Assembly (NCBI RefSeq): GCF_001692325.1
Contig: NZ_LXKN01000075.1
Span: forward strand, 62,001 to 126,000
Length of the DNA stretch: 64,000 nt
Direction: 5' to 3'
DNA from: Rhizobium sp. AC27/96
Lineage (GTDB): Bacteria; Pseudomonadota; Alphaproteobacteria; Rhizobiales; Rhizobiaceae
A model generated the notes under the pieces. The model searched no databases. It was not told the origin of the DNA and saw only the letters and a list, made by a program, of their open reading frames with translations. Of the stretch, positions 42,750 to 50,801 are shown piece by piece; position 1 is the first letter of the stretch, and every line of letters starts with the position of its first letter. The position numbers and the translations under genes were made by a program.

Positions 42750-44462
42750 TCAAAACAGGAAATAACGCTGGGCCATCGGTAGCACCGTCGCCGGCTCGCA
42801 GGTGAGAAGCTCACCATCGGCCCGCACTTCATAGGTCTCGGGATCCACCTCGATATGCGGCGTGAGGCTATTGTGGATCATCGAAGCCTTGGAAATGCCG
42901 CCGCGCGTGTTCCTGACCGGCAGCAGCGCCTTGGCAACGCCGAGCTTGGCCGCAAGCCCTGCATCGAAGGCAGCCTGGGAGACGAAGGTCACCGAGGAAT
43001 TGGTGCGATTCTTGCCATAAGCGCCGAACATCGGGCGATAGTGCATCGGCTGCGGCGTCGGGATCGAGGCATTCGGATCGCCCATTGGCGCGGCGGCGAT
43101 GGAGCCGCCAAGGAGAACCATCTCGGGTTTCACGCCGAAGAACGCCGGGTTCCACAGTACCAGATCGGCACGCTTGCCGACTTCGATCGATCCTACCTCA
43201 TGGCTGACGCCATGGGCGATGGCCGGGTTGATCGTATATTTGGCGATATAGCGCTTCACCCGGAAATTGTCGTTGTCGCCGGTCTCCTGAGCGAGCCGGC
43301 CACGCTGGCGCTTCATCTTGTCGGCGGTCTGCCAGGTACGGATCGCCACTTCGCCGACACGGCCCATGGCCTGGCTGTCGGATGAAATGATCGAGAAAGC
43401 GCCGATATCGTGCAGGATATCCTCGGCGGCGATGGTCTCCTTGCGGATACGGCTTTCGGCAAAAGCGATGTCTTCCGGGATCGACGGCGACAGGTGATGG
43501 CAAACCATCAACATGTCGAGATGTTCGGCAATGGTGTTAACCGTATAGGGCCGCGTCGGGTTGGTCGAAGACGGGATGACGTTGGACTGGCCGCAGATCT
43601 TGATGATGTCAGGCGCGTGGCCGCCGCCGGCGCCTTCTGTGTGAAAAGCATGGATCGTACGGCCCTTGATGGCGCCGATCGTATCCTCCACGAAACCGCT
43701 TTCATTCAACGTATCCGTGTGGATCATAACCTGCACGTCATATTCGTCGGCTACGCTCAGGCAGCAGTCGATGGCCGCCGGCGTCGTGCCCCAGTCCTCG
43801 TGCAACTTCAGCGCACAGGCGCCGCCAAGCACCATCTCTTCCAGCGCTGCCGGCAGCGAGGCATTGCCCTTGGCCGAGAGGCCGATATTCATGGGGAAGG
43901 CATCGAAAGATTCGATCATGCGCGCCAGATGCCAGGGTCCCGGCGTGCAGGTGGTCGCCAGCGTCCCATGCGCCGGTCCGGTGCCACCGCCAAGCATGGT
44001 GGTGATGCCGGACATCAGCGCTTCTTCAATCTGCTGCGGGCAGATGAAATGGATATGGCTGTCCATGCCGCCGGCGGTAACGATCTTGCCCTCACCCGCA
44101 ATCGCCTCCGTGCCTGGTCCGACGATGATGTTGACCCCAGGCTGCGTATCCGGATTGCCAGCCTTGCCGATCGCGACGATGCGGCCGTCCTTCAAGCCGA
44201 TATCTGCCTTCACCACCCCCCAATGATCGACAATCAAGGCATTGGTGATGACCGTATCGACGGCCCCGGCAGCCCGGGTCACCTGGCTCTGCCCCATGCC
44301 ATCGCGAATGACCTTGCCGCCCCCGAACTTCACTTCCTCGCCATAGGTGGTGAAGTCCTTCTCCACCTCGATGAACAATTCGGTATCGGCCAGCCGCACC
44401 TTGTCGCCGACCGTCGGTCCGAACATGCTGGCATAGGCGGCGCGGGAAATCTTGTAGGGCAT
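42750..44462 (-). CDS. ureC: Urease alpha subunit UreC
   Basis: 570 residues, standard length. Nickel ligands and catalytic residues are all visible: SHIHF, the carbamylated Lys in GGACALKLHEDWG, MIHTDTLNE, FHTEGAGGGHAPD, the flap CHHLSP and the Asp of SSDSQAMGR. It hydrolyses urea to ammonia and carbamate. The start has GGAG upstream. It is last in the ureDAB...C unit; unlike the compact ureABC of many bacteria, three other genes lie between ureA and ureC. Confidence 0.97.
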   Translation of the reverse strand: MPYKISRAAYASMFGPTVGDKVRLADTELFIEVEKDFTTYGEEVKFGGGKVIRDGMGQSQVTRAAGAVDTVITNALIVDHWGVVKADIGLKDGRIVAIGKAGNPDTQPGVNIIVGPGTEAIAGEGKIVTAGGMDSHIHFICPQQIEEALMSGITTMLGGGTGPAHGTLATTCTPGPWHLARMIESFDAFPMNIGLSAKGNASLPAALEEMVLGGACALKLHEDWGTTPAAIDCCLSVADEYDVQVMIHTDTLNESGFVEDTIGAIKGRTIHAFHTEGAGGGHAPDIIKICGQSNVIPSSTNPTRPYTVNTIAEHLDMLMVCHHLSPSIPEDIAFAESRIRKETIAAEDILHDIGAFSIISSDSQAMGRVGEVAIRTWQTADKMKRQRGRLAQETGDNDNFRVKRYIAKYTINPAIAHGVSHEVGSIEVGKRADLVLWNPAFFGVKPEMVLLGGSIAAAPMGDPNASIPTPQPMHYRPMFGAYGKNRTNSSVTFVSQAAFDAGLAAKLGVAKALLPVRNTRGGISKASMIHNSLTPHIEVDPETYEVRADGELLTCEPATVLPMAQRYFLF

Positions 44463-44465
44463 CGA

Positions 44466-45110
44466 TCAGTCTCCTTGGGAGGCAGAGATAGGGTTCGTAT
44501 CGGCGAGACGCCTTAGGCGGCCGGAGGAAACGTAGCTGTCCACCAGCCGCTTCTCGGCGGCAAAAGGATGCTCGTCCCAACCCGTATGGCTGAAGCCGGT
44601 AATGGCGATATCGTCGTCGGGATGGTGCGCCAGCACCTCGGCAATCACGATCATGCCGCTGCTCGGCACCACATAGGAGCCGGGCTCATGGACAGCGAGC
44701 GCCAGATCGACGCCCTCATGAATGGACTGGCCGATGACGACATGGCGTTTACCGGTCGCCTGGCAGAAAGCCGTGAATTGGTCGGTATAGTCGTCGCAGA
44801 AATCATCGAGTTCCGGATGTGAAAGCGACAGCGGCCCGCGCAATGCAGCGAATTTGACTGGATCCCGCACGCTCCAGATTTCCGAGGCTGAGGCAACAGC
44901 AGGGCTCTTGCGCCATTCGGCAGATCCCAACATGGCACGCGCCGGCCGGCCGGTATTACAGACCGCGACGACATCGGTGCGGCTGCCGCCGGCACCCATC
45001 GAGCGGCAATCGTTGAAGCGGATGACCTTGTCGGCGGCATCGATCATGGCAGCCGCACCCGCCGCGATCTCACCATTGCCGACGATCATCACCGTGCGCC
45101 TTGCGCTCAC
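44466..45110 (-). CDS. Urease-operon-associated protein, sialyltransferase-like
   Basis: 214 residues. The N-terminus (MIVGNGEIAAGAAAMIDAADKVIRFNDC) resembles the nucleotide-sugar-binding start of GT29-like glycosyltransferases, with a mid-protein GLSHP-like region (LSLSHPELDDF) and HPDDDIAITGFSHTGWDEHPF. Such a protein is often annotated as urease operon accessory protein in Rhizobium. The GTG at 45110 overlaps the previous stop (GTGA), and its own stop is 3 bp before ureC. Its activity is unknown; the tight coupling to ureC is the main clue. Confidence 0.75.
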   Translation of the reverse strand: MSARRTVMIVGNGEIAAGAAAMIDAADKVIRFNDCRSMGAGGSRTDVVAVCNTGRPARAMLGSAEWRKSPAVASASEIWSVRDPVKFAALRGPLSLSHPELDDFCDDYTDQFTAFCQATGKRHVVIGQSIHEGVDLALAVHEPGSYVVPSSGMIVIAEVLAHHPDDDIAITGFSHTGWDEHPFAAEKRLVDSYVSSGRLRRLADTNPISASQGD

Positions 45111-45544
45111 TGATCGCCTCCGATCCCGTCTGCAAGTTCCTTCAGTTCCTTCGTCCGCTTTTTGGTCAAGTCCGCCTTGCAGCCGGATATCAGCATCGGC
45201 TCCATCGATCCGCCCCGCGCCTGGAAGCCTGCCGCCTCGCATTCGCCGTCGCGATAATCCACCCAGGCCCGCTGCGCCTTCAGGAGTGCCTTTTCGGCCC
45301 CTTTCATATCGTTATCCAGATCGGCATCGATCGCGACCATCGCAGCGCGCGTTTTCTTGTATTGCGCGTTCAGCGCCTTGTCGGCCGTGTCGAAATCGCG
45401 CGCCGCACAGATATTCAGATCCGTCTGCGCCTCGGCCTTCGAACAATCGATATTCGGTTCGTCCGCGTCGCTCTGCGCGAAGGCTGCGCCGCACATCAAA
45501 GTCGCTGCAAAGAATGCAGCAGATGCAAACAATTTCATTGACAT
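45107..45544 (-). CDS. LprI-family (DUF1311) exported protein in the urease operon
   Basis: 145 residues with a signal peptide (about 1-23, ending AFAQ) and the LprI/DUF1311 pattern: IDCSKAEAQTDLNICAARDFDTADKALN, LLKAQRAWVDYRDGECEAA, and a later ISGCKADLTKKRTKEL, four Cys likely in disulfides. Family members include a lysozyme inhibitor. It lies between ureB and the sialyltransferase-like gene, overlapping the latter. Why it is in a urease operon is not known; periplasmic location is the firm prediction. Confidence 0.85.
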   Translation of the reverse strand: MSMKLFASAAFFAATLMCGAAFAQSDADEPNIDCSKAEAQTDLNICAARDFDTADKALNAQYKKTRAAMVAIDADLDNDMKGAEKALLKAQRAWVDYRDGECEAAGFQARGGSMEPMLISGCKADLTKKRTKELKELADGIGGDQ

Positions 45545-45561
45545 AACTCCTCCTCCCGAGC

Positions 45562-45867
45562 CTAGAGCTTGCCCATGATCTGTTGGCGAAAGCCGTAGAC
45601 TTCGCGCTTGCCGGATAGAGGGATGAGCGTCACCTGGCGAGTCTGGCCGGGCTCGAAACGCACGGCCGTGCCGGCTGGAATATCCAGCCGCATACCCTTC
45701 GCCTTGTCGCGATCAAAGGCCAGGCCGCCATTGGTCTCGGCAAAATGATAGTGGCTGCCGACCTGCACCGGACGGTCGCCGGTGTTGGAAACTTCCAGCA
45801 TCACGGTGGCGGCCCCGACGTTCAGCTCGATATCGCCGCTTGCGGTAATGACTTCACCTGGGATCAT
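45562..45867 (-). CDS. ureB: Urease beta subunit UreB
   Basis: 101 residues: MIPGEVITASGDIELN start, DRPVQVGSHYHFAETN, and PAGTAVRFEPGQTRQVTLIPLSGKREVYGFR, all hallmarks of UreB. It is a structural subunit of the (UreABC)3 trimer. It is separated from ureA by a DUF1272 gene and from ureC by two genes. Confidence 0.97.
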   Translation of the reverse strand: MIPGEVITASGDIELNVGAATVMLEVSNTGDRPVQVGSHYHFAETNGGLAFDRDKAKGMRLDIPAGTAVRFEPGQTRQVTLIPLSGKREVYGFRQQIMGKL

Positions 45868-45878
45868 GATCTTTTTCC

Positions 45879-46133
45879 TTATGCAGCCCGGACGGGCGCA
45901 CAGCCCTCAGCTTTCAGAATACGCTTGGTCGAAGCGGGATATTTCGCCAGCAGCGTCACCGGGCGAATGGGCCGCTGGACGAACTCACCACCGCAATTCG
46001 GGCAGATGCCGCCGAGAACATTGCCGACGCAATCGGCGCAGAACGTGCACTCGAAGGTGCAGATCATCGCGTCGAGGCTTTCCGGCGGCAAGTTCCTGTC
46101 GCAGCATTCGCAATTGGGTCTGAGCTCCAGCAT
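45879..46133 (-). CDS. DUF1272 small Cys-rich protein
   Basis: 84 residues with eight Cys in a zinc-ribbon or RING-like order: CECC, then CTFECTFCADC, then CPNC, followed by GEFVQRPIRP, typical of DUF1272. It probably binds zinc; with a urease context nickel binding is conceivable but unsupported. It lies between ureA (7-bp gap) and ureB (11-bp gap), an arrangement seen in rhizobial urease operons. Function unknown. Confidence 0.88.
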   Translation of the reverse strand: MLELRPNCECCDRNLPPESLDAMICTFECTFCADCVGNVLGGICPNCGGEFVQRPIRPVTLLAKYPASTKRILKAEGCAPVRAA

Positions 46134-46140
46134 CGCGGCG

Positions 46141-46443
46141 TTACCGGATCGGTTCGTGGACGGTCACCAGCTTGGTTCCGTCCGGGAACGTCGCCTCCAC
46201 CTGAACATCGTGAATCATCTCGGCAATGCCCTCCATCACCTGATCGCGGGTGATGACATGAGCGCCTGCCTCCATCAGCTCGGCAACCGGACGGCCATCG
46301 CGGGCACCCTCGACCACGAAATCACTGATCAGCGCGATGGCTTCGGGATGGTTGAGCTTGACGCCGCGCTCCAGCCGCCGCCGTGCCACCATCGCCGCCA
46401 TGGAAATCAGCAGCTTGTCTTTTTCTCTCAAAGTAAGGTTCAT
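46141..46443 (-). CDS. ureA: Urease gamma subunit UreA
   Basis: 100 residues: MNLTLREKDKLLISMAAMVARRRLERGVKLNHPEA start, DFVVEGARDG, and the C-terminal VQVEATFPDGTKLVTVHEPI, the UreA signature. It is a structural subunit of urease. A 142-bp gap with two palindromes separates it from ureD upstream. Confidence 0.97.
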   Translation of the reverse strand: MNLTLREKDKLLISMAAMVARRRLERGVKLNHPEAIALISDFVVEGARDGRPVAELMEAGAHVITRDQVMEGIAEMIHDVQVEATFPDGTKLVTVHEPIR

Positions 46444-46470
46444 CGCCTACCTACGTGATTGCTGTTCTTG

Positions 46471-46578
46471 GAGCATGATGCCGAAACGTGTGAGCAGTTT
46501 ACGGACGACATCATGTTCTACTTCTTCGATTTTGTAGCCGGATGATTTCAGGTCAAGCAGGCCTGAAATCATCCGGCT
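46471..46578. repeat. RIME-like double palindrome between ureD and ureA
   Basis: Two hairpins in tandem. The first pairs 46471-46480 (GAGCATGATG) with 46509-46518, with CCG/CGG pairing inside. The second is a perfect 17-bp stem, 46536-46552 with 46562-46578, 9-base loop. The first resembles a palindrome I know from rhizobial intergenic mosaic elements. It may alter ureA mRNA levels relative to ureD. Confidence 0.6.
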
Positions 46579-46585
46579 CCGGGGA

Positions 46586-47407
46586 CTACAGGTTCCAGAC
46601 TTTCGGCACAGGCGCACCATTGCGCAAGGCGGAAATGATCGGGATCAGGATTTTTCTCAGCGCAAAGCCATCGGCGGCGGCAAGCCGCACCACAAGCTTG
46701 TCGCTCCAGTGACTGACGCCTCCAACATGGCTTACGACGAGCGGCCGAACCTGGTGGAGATAGGTTTCCGCGAGCGGCCCGGCATAAAGCAGTGTCGCGA
46801 AGGCTACCTGACCGCCCAATACGGCACTCCTTGCCGTCAAGGCCGCGATATCACCATCGAGCCGCAGCTCCTCGGCATGGATCAGCCGTCCCTCGCGACG
46901 GATACGCCAGCGATCACGGAACAATCCCTCAGCCATTGCTTCACCCATGGCTTTGCGCCCGAGCAGGATAGCCTCGACGGCGAGAAATTCGGCTGAAGCG
47001 TCGAGTTCGACATTGAGTTTACGCGACAGCGAGGCGCGGTCAAACAGAATGGTTTCCTGCGGCAGCCAATCGACGCGCGCGCCGGCGCCGACTTTGATGG
47101 AGGTCTGCACCGTGGCGGTGTCGGCCGAAGCCTTGTAGATCTTCTCGCAGGCCTGCGTGGTCACATCGATGCGCGTGCCTGGTGCTGCAACGATGCTCCA
47201 GTCCATCTGGTCGCCGCCGGTGAGGCCGCCAGCCGTATTGATGATGACCGCCTCCATGGAACTGTCGAAGGTTTCAGGCAGCCGGATCTTCGCCGCACCT
47301 TCCTGAAAGAGCTCGGCAAGGCGCGTGCGGCCGCCAAGCAACTTGGCCGCCAGATGGCCGCGACCCCGCGCCCTCTGCGGTCTCGTGCTCGCCGCTGCCA
47401 TCGCCAT
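46586..47407 (-). CDS. ureD: Urease accessory protein UreD
   Basis: 273 residues, mostly beta: SMEAVIINTAGGLTGGDQMDW, TTQACEKIYKA, WLPQETILFDRASLSRKLNVELD, and a late LYAGPLAETYL region, all typical of UreD/UreH. It binds apo-urease and docks UreF and UreG for nickel delivery. The ATG has GGAG upstream. It follows urtE by 163 bp and may continue the urt transcript or have its own promoter. Confidence 0.94.
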   Translation of the reverse strand: MAMAAASTRPQRARGRGHLAAKLLGGRTRLAELFQEGAAKIRLPETFDSSMEAVIINTAGGLTGGDQMDWSIVAAPGTRIDVTTQACEKIYKASADTATVQTSIKVGAGARVDWLPQETILFDRASLSRKLNVELDASAEFLAVEAILLGRKAMGEAMAEGLFRDRWRIRREGRLIHAEELRLDGDIAALTARSAVLGGQVAFATLLYAGPLAETYLHQVRPLVVSHVGGVSHWSDKLVVRLAAADGFALRKILIPIISALRNGAPVPKVWNL

Positions 47408-47570
47408 TCCGTCTCTCCGTTTACCACATCATGCCGATGTCGGATCATTGAGACCCGACAAGGAATAAACGCAAGCAATTTCTGTGCCTTATGCGATAGC
47501 CCGCCGGAGCGGCCTGCCATGGGCGTGAGCCGCTTCATTTTTCGTCAAACGCCGAAAAGAAAGGCACGCC

Positions 47571-48266
47571 TCAGACCGTCAGATGCCGGCGAGCCTCCGG
47601 CGTATCCAGCGTCTCGGCCAACCCCTCATGCACGATCTCGCCGCGATCCATGATGTAGACGTAATCGGCAAGCTCGCGGCAGAAATCGAGATATTGCTCG
47701 ACCAGCAGGATCGCCATACCGGTGGAGTCTCTGAGATAACGGATCGCCCGGCCGATATCCTTGATGATTGAGGGCTGAATGCCCTCGGTCGGCTCGTCCA
47801 GCACCAGGATCTTCGGCCGCGTCACCATCGCCCGCCCGATGGCCAATTGCTGCTGCTGGCCACCCGAGAGATCGCCACCGCGTCGCGACAGCATGGATTT
47901 CAGCACCGGAAACAGGCTGTAGATATCATCGGGGATCGTCCGGTCGCGGCGGGGGAGCGGCGCATATCCGCTCTCCAGATTCTCCTTGACGGTGAGCAGA
48001 GGAAAGATCTCACGGCCCTGCGGCACGTAACCGATACCTTGCTTGGCGCGGGCAAAGGGCGCCATGCCGTTCAGCGTCACGCCGTTGAAGGCGACTGTTC
48101 CCGCCGACAGCGCGTGCTGGCCGGTGACGGCACGCAGAAGCGAACTCTTGCCGACTCCGTTACGCCCGAGCACGCAGGTGATCTTGCCCATCCCGGCCTT
48201 GACGGAGATGCCGCGCAGCGCCTGTGCGGCGCCATAATGCAGATTTGCGTTTTCGACTGTCAGCAT
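47571..48266 (-). CDS. urtE: Urea ABC transporter ATP-binding protein UrtE
   Basis: 231 residues of the LivF-like group: Walker A GRNGVGKSS, signature LSGGQQQQLAIGRA, Walker B ILVLDEPTEGIQPS and VEQYLDFC. The GIQPSII and EGIQPS wording is typical of UrtE. It forms the ATPase pair with UrtD. It lies after a short unrelated gene that splits it from urtD. Confidence 0.95.
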   Translation of the reverse strand: MLTVENANLHYGAAQALRGISVKAGMGKITCVLGRNGVGKSSLLRAVTGQHALSAGTVAFNGVTLNGMAPFARAKQGIGYVPQGREIFPLLTVKENLESGYAPLPRRDRTIPDDIYSLFPVLKSMLSRRGGDLSGGQQQQLAIGRAMVTRPKILVLDEPTEGIQPSIIKDIGRAIRYLRDSTGMAILLVEQYLDFCRELADYVYIMDRGEIVHEGLAETLDTPEARRHLTV

Positions 48267-48281
48267 GAATTCACCACTCTC

Positions 48282-48800
48282 TTAATTCAACAGGCTACGC
48301 CTCAGAGTTTGAAGCGTCTTTGACTGCTCGGCCGTTGGTTCTCCGCCGACAGCTGAAACCTGTTCGGCAATGCCTATCAACTCGCTGCGCTCATCGGTCG
48401 TCAGCGCGTTGAACCACAAATCGCGGAAGCGCCGGATCGGATCCTCGATATTGATCACGCCCTTTGCAGCCCAATCGCCGAAGATGATGACCTCGTCCAT
48501 GTCCTTTGCCGCGATGATTCCGCTCATTCGCGAGCGGATCACATTCCTGGCCGCTTCAACGAACATTGGCTTCTCGTTGGCGAGACATGAGAAAAAGGCA
48601 ACCGCAGCGATCGCCGGATCCCTGATTGATGCAAGGGGAGCGGTCTCGGCGCGCTTGCGGAATTGCCGACGCTTAAAGGCTCCACGCATCCGCTCAACGC
48701 TATCGATGATTTCACTGCCTGCTTCTCGCACCATCTTCAACCGCCAGTACCAAACCGCCGCGCCGACGATGGCCGCGACAAGAACCCCCAAAATAGGCAT
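48282..48800 (-). CDS. Hypothetical membrane-anchored protein between urtD and urtE
   Basis: 172 residues. One N-terminal membrane helix (ILGVLVAAIVGAAVWYWRL), a basic linker (GAFKRRQFRKRAE) and a helical cytoplasmic domain (DPAIAAVAFFSCLANEKPMFVEAARNVI) with faint TerB-like character. It is 15 bp before urtE and 80 bp after urtD, on the same strand, thus inside the urt operon. I do not recognise an established function. Most urt operons do not have this gene. Confidence 0.75.
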   Translation of the reverse strand: MPILGVLVAAIVGAAVWYWRLKMVREAGSEIIDSVERMRGAFKRRQFRKRAETAPLASIRDPAIAAVAFFSCLANEKPMFVEAARNVIRSRMSGIIAAKDMDEVIIFGDWAAKGVINIEDPIRRFRDLWFNALTTDERSELIGIAEQVSAVGGEPTAEQSKTLQTLRRSLLN

Positions 48801-48880
48801 TGCGTTATCCCCATACTGCTGGAATCGAATGTATTTTCGATCATTTTGGCAGCACCGTTATAAACGCGCAAATTGCATTG

Positions 48881-49636
48881 TCATCGCCCAAGATAATTCT
48901 CGATCACCTTCGGATCGCTGCTGACGAAATCGATCGAGCCCTCCGCCAGCACCGAGCCTTCGGCCAGGCATGTCACCTTGACGCCGAGATCGCGAATGAA
49001 GCCCATGTCGTGTTCCACCACGACAACGGAACGCGTCTTGGCGATCTCCTTCAGCAACACGGCCGTCTCCGCCGTCTCCGCATCCGTCATGCCCGCAACG
49101 GGTTCGTCCACCAGCAGCAGCTTCGGCTCCTGAGCCAGCAGCATACCGATCTCCAGCCATTGCTTCTGGCCGTGGGAAAGATTGGCCGCCAGCTCGTCGC
49201 GACGATGCGATAGGCGCACGGTTTCGAGGATTTCATCGATGCGGTCGCGATCTTCAGACGTCAACCGATAGAACAGCGTTGCGAAGACGCCGCGATTGCG
49301 GTTGAGCGCCAGTTCGAGATTATCCCAGACGGTATGGCTCTCGAAGACGGTCGGCTTCTGGAATTTCCGGCCGATGCCCAGCTGGGCGATATCGGCCTCA
49401 TCCCTCTTGGTGAGGTCGATCTGGCCATTGAAGAACACCTCGCCCTCGTCGGGCCGGGTCTTGCCGGTGATGATGTCCATCATCGTCGTCTTGCCGGCTC
49501 CATTCGGGCCGATGATGGCGCGGAGCTCTCCCGGCTCGATCACCATGGACAGTGAATTCAAGGCCTTGAAACCGTCGAAGGAGACCGAGACATTGTTGAG
49601 ATAGAGCATGCTGTTGGGCTTGATATCCGGGATCAT
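48881..49636 (-). CDS. urtD: Urea ABC transporter ATP-binding protein UrtD
   Basis: 251 residues of the LivG-like group: Walker A GPNGAGKTT, LSHGQKQWLEIGMLL in place of a usual signature (as in UrtD), Walker B LLLVDEPVAGMTD and VVEHDM. It follows urtC by 4 bases. It hydrolyses ATP with UrtE to drive urea import. Confidence 0.96.
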   Translation of the reverse strand: MIPDIKPNSMLYLNNVSVSFDGFKALNSLSMVIEPGELRAIIGPNGAGKTTMMDIITGKTRPDEGEVFFNGQIDLTKRDEADIAQLGIGRKFQKPTVFESHTVWDNLELALNRNRGVFATLFYRLTSEDRDRIDEILETVRLSHRRDELAANLSHGQKQWLEIGMLLAQEPKLLLVDEPVAGMTDAETAETAVLLKEIAKTRSVVVVEHDMGFIRDLGVKVTCLAEGSVLAEGSIDFVSSDPKVIENYLGR

Positions 49637-49640
49637 GGTC

Positions 49641-50801
49641 TTACTCCGCCGCCTGTACGGGCTTGCTGGCTTCGTCTTCCGCGGCCTTGGGCTGCGGACT
49701 GACTGGCTTGGGTTTCCTGGCGATGTAGGGGCCGATCGTTCCGACGATGCCCTTGGGCAGGAACAGCGTCACCGCGACGAACAGGCCGCCGAGCGCAAAC
49801 AGCCAGAAGCTGGGAAACAGGCCGGTGAAAACAGTCTTGCCGCCATTGACGAGGATAGCGCCGATGATCGGCCCGATCAGCGTTGCCCGGCCACCGACCG
49901 CCGTCCAGATGACCACTTCGATCGAGTTGGCCGGGGCGAATTCGCCGGGGTTGATGATGCCGATCTGCGGCACATAGAGCGCGCCGGCAATACCCGCCAT
50001 CATCGCCGACACCACGAAGACGAAGAGCTTCACATGCTCGACGCGGTAGCCGAGGAAGCGCGTGCGGCTTTCCGCGTCGCGCACTCCCACAAGCACCTTG
50101 CCGAATTTCGACCGCACGATGGCTGAGGACAGCATCAGCGCCAGCGCCAGGATCAGCGCAGTGATGGCAAAGAGCACGGCACGGGTGCCGTCAGCCTGAA
50201 TGTTGAAGCCGAGTATATCCTTGAAGTCGGTCAGGCCGTTATTGCCGCCAAAGCCCATATCGTTGCGGAAGAAAGCGAGCAGCAGCGCATAGGTCATCGC
50301 CTGCGTGATGATCGACAGGTAGACGCCATTGACGCGTGAGCGGAAGGCGAACCAGCCGAAGATGAAGGCAAGCAGGCCGGGTGCGACGAGCACCATCAGC
50401 ATGGCGAACCAGAAATTATCGAAGCCGTACCAGAACCACGGCAGATCCTTCCAGTTCAGGAACACCATGAAGTCGGGCAGGAGCGGATTGCCGTAAGTGC
50501 CGCGCGAACCGATCTGCCGCATCAGATACATGCCCATCGCATAGCCGCCGAGCGCGAAGAAGGCGCCGTGGCCGAGCGAGAGAATACCGCAATAGCCCCA
50601 GACGAGATCGAGCGCCAAGGCGAGCAGCGCATAGGTCAGGTACTTGCCGAACAGCGACATCAGATAGGTCGGCACATGCAGAGCGCTGGTTTCTAGCAGA
50701 GCCAAGTTCGACAGTGGCACGAGGAAGGCGACGGCGATCAATATCGCGATGGCGATGCTGATGCGGCGGTCGAGCGAGCGCAGGATGAAGGCGGTGATCA
50801 T
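49641..50801 (-). CDS. urtC: Urea ABC transporter permease UrtC
   Basis: 386 residues of the LivM type with about ten helices: YLTYALLALALDLVWGYCGILSLGHGAFFALGGYAMGMYL, VYLSIITQAMTYALLL, VRDAESRTRFLGY and VIWTAVGGRATLIGPIIGA. The C-terminal tail is Pro/Lys-rich. The start overlaps the urtB stop (ATGA). It pairs with UrtB to form the urea channel. Confidence 0.96.
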   Translation of the reverse strand: MITAFILRSLDRRISIAIAILIAVAFLVPLSNLALLETSALHVPTYLMSLFGKYLTYALLALALDLVWGYCGILSLGHGAFFALGGYAMGMYLMRQIGSRGTYGNPLLPDFMVFLNWKDLPWFWYGFDNFWFAMLMVLVAPGLLAFIFGWFAFRSRVNGVYLSIITQAMTYALLLAFFRNDMGFGGNNGLTDFKDILGFNIQADGTRAVLFAITALILALALMLSSAIVRSKFGKVLVGVRDAESRTRFLGYRVEHVKLFVFVVSAMMAGIAGALYVPQIGIINPGEFAPANSIEVVIWTAVGGRATLIGPIIGAILVNGGKTVFTGLFPSFWLFALGGLFVAVTLFLPKGIVGTIGPYIARKPKPVSPQPKAAEDEASKPVQAAE

